Assembly (NCBI GenBank): GCA_900317015.1
Contig: ONFH01000205.1
Location: 1-8,444, forward strand
Length of the DNA: 8,444 bases
Direction of reading: 5' to 3'
DNA from: an uncultured Erysipelotrichaceae bacterium
GTDB taxonomy: Bacteria; Bacillota_I; Bacilli_A; Erysipelotrichales; Coprobacillaceae
Shown: one piece after another, positions 5,295-8,444 of the stretch
How the letters are laid out: each line of letters opens with the position of its first letter
Position numbering within the stretch: position 1 is the first letter of the stretch
Program-made: the position numbers and the translations under genes
The notes under the pieces: model-generated
The model's database searches: none
What the model was told of the DNA's origin: nothing
The model's input: the letters and a program-made list of their open reading frames with translations, nothing else

Positions 5295-6263
5295 CTATTC
5301 TTCTTTTAACCATTTTGCCACATCAAGTGCATGATAGGTAATAATGATTGATGCACCGGCACGTTTAAAGGCATACATATTTTCCATAACGATACGCTTT
5401 TCATCGATCCAGCCATTCAAGGCAGCGGCCTTGACCATAGCATATTCGCCAGACACATTATAAACAGCTAATGGTTTATTGAATGTTAATGAAGCTTCTT
5501 TTAAAACATCTAGATAAGCTAAGCCTGGTTTGACCATGACGATATCAGCACCCATATCAATATCATTCTGAATCTCACGTAAACCTTCCTGACCATTACG
5601 AGGATCCATCTGATAAGTCTTACGATCACCAAATTCTGGTGCTGAGTTTGCGGCGTATCTAAATGGTGAGAAATAGCCAGAAGCATATTTTGCACTATAG
5701 CCCATGATTGGGGTATCTTTATGACCATGTGTATCTAAATATTCACGAATAGCTGAAACATCCCCATCCATCATATCTGATGGAGCGACAAGATCTGCAC
5801 CGGCATCGACAACCGTATTGGCCATCTTTGATAATAATGGTAAGGTTTCATCATTGAGGATGATACGGTCTTTACTAATGAGGCCACAATGACCATGACT
5901 TGTGTATTCACATAAACAGATATCCGCAATGACGATTAAGTCAGGATACTTGCTTTTAATATAACGAATAGCTTCCTGGACGATGCCATGATCATGATAA
6001 GCTTCACTACCAACGGCATCTTTATACTTTGGTACACCAAAGATCAGAATACCAGAAATTCCTGAATCATGGATCTCCTTTAAAATAGGATCAAGTTCAT
6101 CGATACTATAACGATAAACACCAGGCATGGAATCAACGGCCTGTTTGATATGTTCCCCTTCAATGACAAATAATGGATAAATCAAATCTCTGACATCAAC
6201 ACGTGTCTCTGCCACAAGATCACGTAAAGCTGCTGTTTTTCTTAATCTTCTAAATCTTTGCAT
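5295..6263 (-). CDS. hemB: Delta-aminolevulinic acid dehydratase (porphobilinogen synthase)
   Basis: Cytoplasmic enzyme that condenses two 5-aminolevulinate molecules into porphobilinogen, the first common step of tetrapyrrole synthesis. The 322-residue product has the usual length. Visible are the Cys-rich zinc site ADICLCEYTSHGHCG (Cys116, Cys118, Cys126), the first active-site lysine in GYSAKYASGYFSPFR (Lys192), the Schiff-base lysine in MVKPGLAYLD (Lys245), and the C-terminal AFKRAGASIIITYHA. The three cysteines mark the zinc-dependent type rather than the magnesium-only type. The ATG at 6263 follows GGAGG (6273-6277) at 9 nt and overlaps the end of cobA/hemD by 14 nt, so the two are coupled. 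The last 26 codons are part of the 79-bp repeat that flanks the toxin-antitoxin cassette; the protein ends KWLKEE where the displaced copy ends KWLKEEDK. Confidence 0.97.
   Translation of the reverse strand: MQRFRRLRKTAALRDLVAETRVDVRDLIYPLFVIEGEHIKQAVDSMPGVYRYSIDELDPILKEIHDSGISGILIFGVPKYKDAVGSEAYHDHGIVQEAIRYIKSKYPDLIVIADICLCEYTSHGHCGLISKDRIILNDETLPLLSKMANTVVDAGADLVAPSDMMDGDVSAIREYLDTHGHKDTPIMGYSAKYASGYFSPFRYAANSAPEFGDRKTYQMDPRNGQEGLREIQNDIDMGADIVMVKPGLAYLDVLKEASLTFNKPLAVYNVSGEYAMVKAAALNGWIDEKRIVMENMYAFKRAGASIIITYHALDVAKWLKEE
5298..5376 (-). repeat. Direct repeat, right copy (tail of intact hemB; putative attachment site)
   Basis: The 79 bp coding for the last 26 or so residues of HemB (YAFKR... 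to KWLKEE), matched by 3627-3705 with a single difference. It is the in-frame, functional copy. Confidence 0.95.
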
Positions 6264-7740
6264 GTGTAACTTCCTCCAAGATCGTTTCTAGAATTCCCTT
6301 ACGGGATGCTTCCTTCGCCAAAATCCAATTCCTAATGTGATAACGTTCTGCCATCTTCGCCGTATAAGGTCCAATACAAATCACCTTTGTCTGATCACTG
6401 ATCGTCTCACCTGCTTCAATATATCCTTTTAAGCCCTGTGAACTGGCAAAGATCAGATAATCATCACGACATACCGAGGGATGAGGATCATCAATGATCG
6501 TATCATAAAGCGGAAATTCGCAAAATGAACGCTGAGCTTTGCTTAAGACTGTTCGTAAGACATCATTGCCTTTCTTCGCACGAGGAATCAAGATGTGATC
6601 CTTTTGACTTGTCACTTCGACAAGCAGTGATCCTAAGGCTTCTGATGTATAAATCTCAGGGACATAATCCGCCTGGATATGATATTGCTTTAAATATGTG
6701 GCCGTCGCTTCCCCAATGACCGCAATCTTTAAAGAAGCAAGTCTTCGTACATCATAACCTAAGGAATAAAAGGCATCAAAGAAGAGACGGATCGTATTAC
6801 GGCTAGTAAAGACAAGCATACTGTAATCCTCTAATGAAGCGAGTTCCTCTTTTAAACGTTCCTCACCAACAGGCTGGATCTTGACGATTGGTTTGGTATG
6901 ACAGGCTGCGCCATAATGCTTTAAGAGCGCACCCATACGGTTCGTAAAGTCGTCCGTCCCCACACTGCTTACTGAGATGCCTGATAAAGGGCGTTTGTAG
7001 TGAGACAAGAAATGATAATCACTTGTTTCGCCTACGACAATGATGGCTGGTGTCACGCAGCGAGGATCCTCATGAACTCTGTGTGCAAGATCTTTTAATG
7101 ATGCTCTTAAGGTATACGCATTTTCTCTTGTGCCATTAGAGATCACGGCTGCAGGTGTTTCTGGATCCATACCTTCTTCGATCAAAGCATTGGTGATCAG
7201 TTCAATACTGTGAAGACCCATTAAAAACACTAAGGTTCCTCCTGTATGGGCTAAAGCATGAAAATTGATCTCTTCATCAATGCGTCCTGCTCTGACGTGA
7301 CCGGTCACCACCGTAAAACTACGAGCAACACCACGATGAGTGACGGGAATACCCGCCATTTCAGGAACCGAAATGGCACTGCTTACGCCAGGAATGAGTT
7401 CAAAATCAATACCAGCGGAAATCAATGCTTCCGCTTCTTCACCACCACGACCAAAGACAAAAGGATCGCCGCCTTTCAGTCTTAGGACAACGGGATATTC
7501 TTTCGCTTTTTGAATCAATAAAGCATTGATCTCATCCTGCGTAGCATAATGTGTGCCAGCGACTTTCCCCACGTAGATCTTCTCACAGCCAACTTTCGTA
7601 TGAGATAAGAGTTCATCATCGATCAGCGCATCATAGATCACACAATCACAGGACTGCAAGATTGCATAAACTTTTAAAGTCATATAATCTTTTTGAGCGG
7701 GACCACTGCCCGCAATATATACAAATCCTCTATTTTCCAT
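6250..7740 (-). CDS. cobA-hemD: Uroporphyrinogen-III C-methyltransferase / uroporphyrinogen-III synthase fusion
   Basis: Bifunctional cytoplasmic enzyme of 496 residues. The HemD half closes hydroxymethylbilane to uroporphyrinogen III; the CobA (SUMT) half then methylates it twice with S-adenosylmethionine to precorrin-2, the branch to siroheme and corrinoids. SUMT part, about 1-245: GSGPAQKDYMTLK (11-23), RLKGGDPFVFGRGGEE (87-102), IPGVSSA (116-122), PVTHRG (132-137), PAIIVVGE (231-238). HemD part, about 252-496: LVFTSRNTIRLFF, KIAVIGEATATYL, VPEIYTSEAL, LIPRAKKGNDVL, KVICIGPYTAKMA. The ATG at 7740 is chosen over the ATG at 7746 because AAGGAG (7748-7753) is 7 nt from the former and 1 nt from the latter. 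It overlaps hemC by 11 nt and hemB by 14 nt. The usual GDP after the first glycine motif of SUMT is replaced by AQK. Such fusions are common in Firmicutes. Confidence 0.95.
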   Translation of the reverse strand: MENRGFVYIAGSGPAQKDYMTLKVYAILQSCDCVIYDALIDDELLSHTKVGCEKIYVGKVAGTHYATQDEINALLIQKAKEYPVVLRLKGGDPFVFGRGGEEAEALISAGIDFELIPGVSSAISVPEMAGIPVTHRGVARSFTVVTGHVRAGRIDEEINFHALAHTGGTLVFLMGLHSIELITNALIEEGMDPETPAAVISNGTRENAYTLRASLKDLAHRVHEDPRCVTPAIIVVGETSDYHFLSHYKRPLSGISVSSVGTDDFTNRMGALLKHYGAACHTKPIVKIQPVGEERLKEELASLEDYSMLVFTSRNTIRLFFDAFYSLGYDVRRLASLKIAVIGEATATYLKQYHIQADYVPEIYTSEALGSLLVEVTSQKDHILIPRAKKGNDVLRTVLSKAQRSFCEFPLYDTIIDDPHPSVCRDDYLIFASSQGLKGYIEAGETISDQTKVICIGPYTAKMAERYHIRNWILAKEASRKGILETILEEVTHAKI

Positions 7741-8444
7741 CGGCATGCTCCTTCAGTTCCTTGACAAGTTTTGAGAGATCCTCTGCTTTTTCTTTATAAA
7801 TGGGTGATTGATGATAAAAGCTGTAGATCATCCGTTCCCCATTTTCGATCGGGCTATAAGCCCCAATGGCATCATGACATGAGGCATTGAGTTTTTGCAT
7901 GACTGAACGTTCAAGTAGAAAAGCTTCATAGGTCTCTTCATCATGAATGCAGGCAAAGACCTCTTTCCAAGGGGAATCTTTGAGATACTCAATGGTTAAA
8001 ATACCCTGACAGGAGGCAGGAATAAATTCATCAGGATCTAGTGGCACAACGGTTAGACCACTTACATCCGGATGTAAACGTTCAAGTCCCGCTGCCGCTA
8101 AAAGAATCGCATCATAATTTCCTGCTTTGAGTTTTTCAATACGGGTATTGATATTCCCTCTTAAGAGCTTCACTTCAGTATCTGGGAAAAAGCGCTGTAG
8201 TAAGGCTTTTCTTCTGGGACTTGATGTCCCAATAACATGAACATCATCAGTACGCTTTAAAAGAACATCATGAACCGCCCCACGCTTTAATACCGAGAAC
8301 TCAAATTCTGATGAGGATAAAGCAGGCAGATCTTTCCCACTGTGGATGGCTATATCAATTTCATGATTTTTAAGGGCTGTTTCAAACTCATCGACAAATA
8401 AGCCCTTTCCACCAATTTCCGCTAAAGACTTATGAAGGATCAGA
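7730..8444 (-). CDS. hemC: Hydroxymethylbilane synthase (porphobilinogen deaminase), 5' end outside window
   Basis: Polymerises four porphobilinogen molecules into hydroxymethylbilane, between HemB and HemD. The frame is open to the right edge with no start, so roughly 237 C-terminal residues are present of a usual ~300. A GTG at 8173 can be mistaken for a start but is internal: upstream the frame clearly continues with IDIAIHSGKDLP (the HSxKD block with the catalytic Asp), VIGTSSPRRKALL and LLRGNINTRIEKL, all expected of HemC. AAAGLERL follows. The dipyrromethane cofactor Cys is in LNASCHDAIGAYS, where most relatives have GGC. The usual PxPGQG reads PASCQG, and HS(M/L)KD reads HSGKD, so this is a divergent HemC with catalytic residues retained. 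It is the first visible gene of the hem operon; hemA or other members may lie further right. Confidence 0.95.
   Translation of the reverse strand, partial: LILHKSLAEIGGKGLFVDEFETALKNHEIDIAIHSGKDLPALSSSEFEFSVLKRGAVHDVLLKRTDDVHVIGTSSPRRKALLQRFFPDTEVKLLRGNINTRIEKLKAGNYDAILLAAAGLERLHPDVSGLTVVPLDPDEFIPASCQGILTIEYLKDSPWKEVFACIHDEETYEAFLLERSVMQKLNASCHDAIGAYSPIENGERMIYSFYHQSPIYKEKAEDLSKLVKELKEHADGK

Larger units (their letters stand above)
3706..5297. mobile_element. Putative integrated toxin-antitoxin cassette inserted at the hemB 3' end
   Basis: About 1.6 kb between the two hemB-tail repeats contains only a toxin gene, an antitoxin gene, their promoter and operators, and a terminator for the regenerated hemB. 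Base composition is visibly AT-richer: hand counts give about 26% GC for 4381-4500, against about 45-53% for sampled lines in the hem genes (6841-6900, 7321-7380). The upstream hemB copy ends in cassette-side sequence (TAG, then a new terminator); the downstream copy ends in what looks like native sequence (DK, TAA, old terminator). This matches single-crossover integration of a circle carrying a hemB-tail sequence, as phages and islands do when they regenerate the 3' end of a housekeeping gene. No integrase, transposase or terminal inverted repeats are visible, so mobility is inferred, not shown. Confidence 0.6.

Noticed and set aside
5519..5728. Minus-strand frame of 69 codons within hemB
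   Set aside because: Out-of-frame shadow of HemB over the active-site lysine region.
6525..7799. Plus-strand frames (6525-6719, 7258-7485, 7551-7799) opposite cobA-hemD and hemC
   Set aside because: All are antisense to strongly conserved enzyme domains, with no promoter, ribosome site or family resemblance.
8171..8173. GTG as a start for hemC
   Set aside because: The frame upstream continues with clear HemC motifs (HSGKDLP, VIGTSSPRRKALL) to the window edge, so the codon is internal.
1..8444. CRISPR arrays, rRNA, tRNA, riboswitches, insertion sequences
   Set aside because: No regularly spaced repeats, no cloverleaf or rRNA-like stretch, no transposase frame and no recognisable T-box or SAM-type leader were seen; leaders here are short.

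Overview
The window looks like chromosomal DNA of a low-to-mid GC Gram-positive bacterium (Firmicutes; an anaerobic gut-type lineage such as Erysipelotrichia or Clostridia would fit, but I cannot name the species). Supporting signs are strong AGGAGG-type ribosome sites, a lipoprotein signal on the solute-binding protein, rho-independent terminators with long T runs, and a CobA-HemD fusion. Almost every gene lies on the minus strand, so transcription runs from high to low coordinates.

From right to left: (1) 8444-5295 holds a tetrapyrrole (uroporphyrinogen III/siroheme) operon, hemC (5' end outside the window) - cobA/hemD fusion - hemB, with overlapping or coupled starts. (2) 5297-3706 holds a compact, AT-richer toxin-antitoxin cassette: a HigB/RelE-like toxin followed by a long antitoxin made of an XRE helix-turn-helix and an ImmA/IrrE (HEXXH) domain. 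It has its own promoter, bracketed by two near-identical operators. (3) 3714-3573 holds a second copy of the last ~80 bp of hemB, followed by what looks like the original hemB terminator. (4) 3475-2000 holds a stand-alone flavoprotein disulfide reductase gene with a clear promoter, a perfect dyad in its leader and its own terminator. (5) 1909-79 holds a sulfate uptake pair: a lipoprotein sulfate-binding protein and a CysT-type permease whose C-terminus is cut short. A membrane-protein-like reading frame converges on it from the left edge.

The most notable structure is that the toxin-antitoxin cassette sits exactly between two copies of the hemB 3' end (79 bp, one mismatch, 1671 bp apart). The upstream copy completes a functional HemB with a new stop codon and new terminator; the downstream copy keeps the apparently ancestral stop and terminator. 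This is the layout expected from Campbell-type integration of a circular element carrying a hemB-tail attachment sequence, yet no recombinase is present. The cassette is therefore either a decayed remnant, mobilised in trans, or a product of homologous recombination.

Functionally, sulfate import and siroheme precursor synthesis may both feed sulfur assimilation (sirohaem is the sulfite reductase cofactor). That link is inference; no sulfite reductase is in the window.
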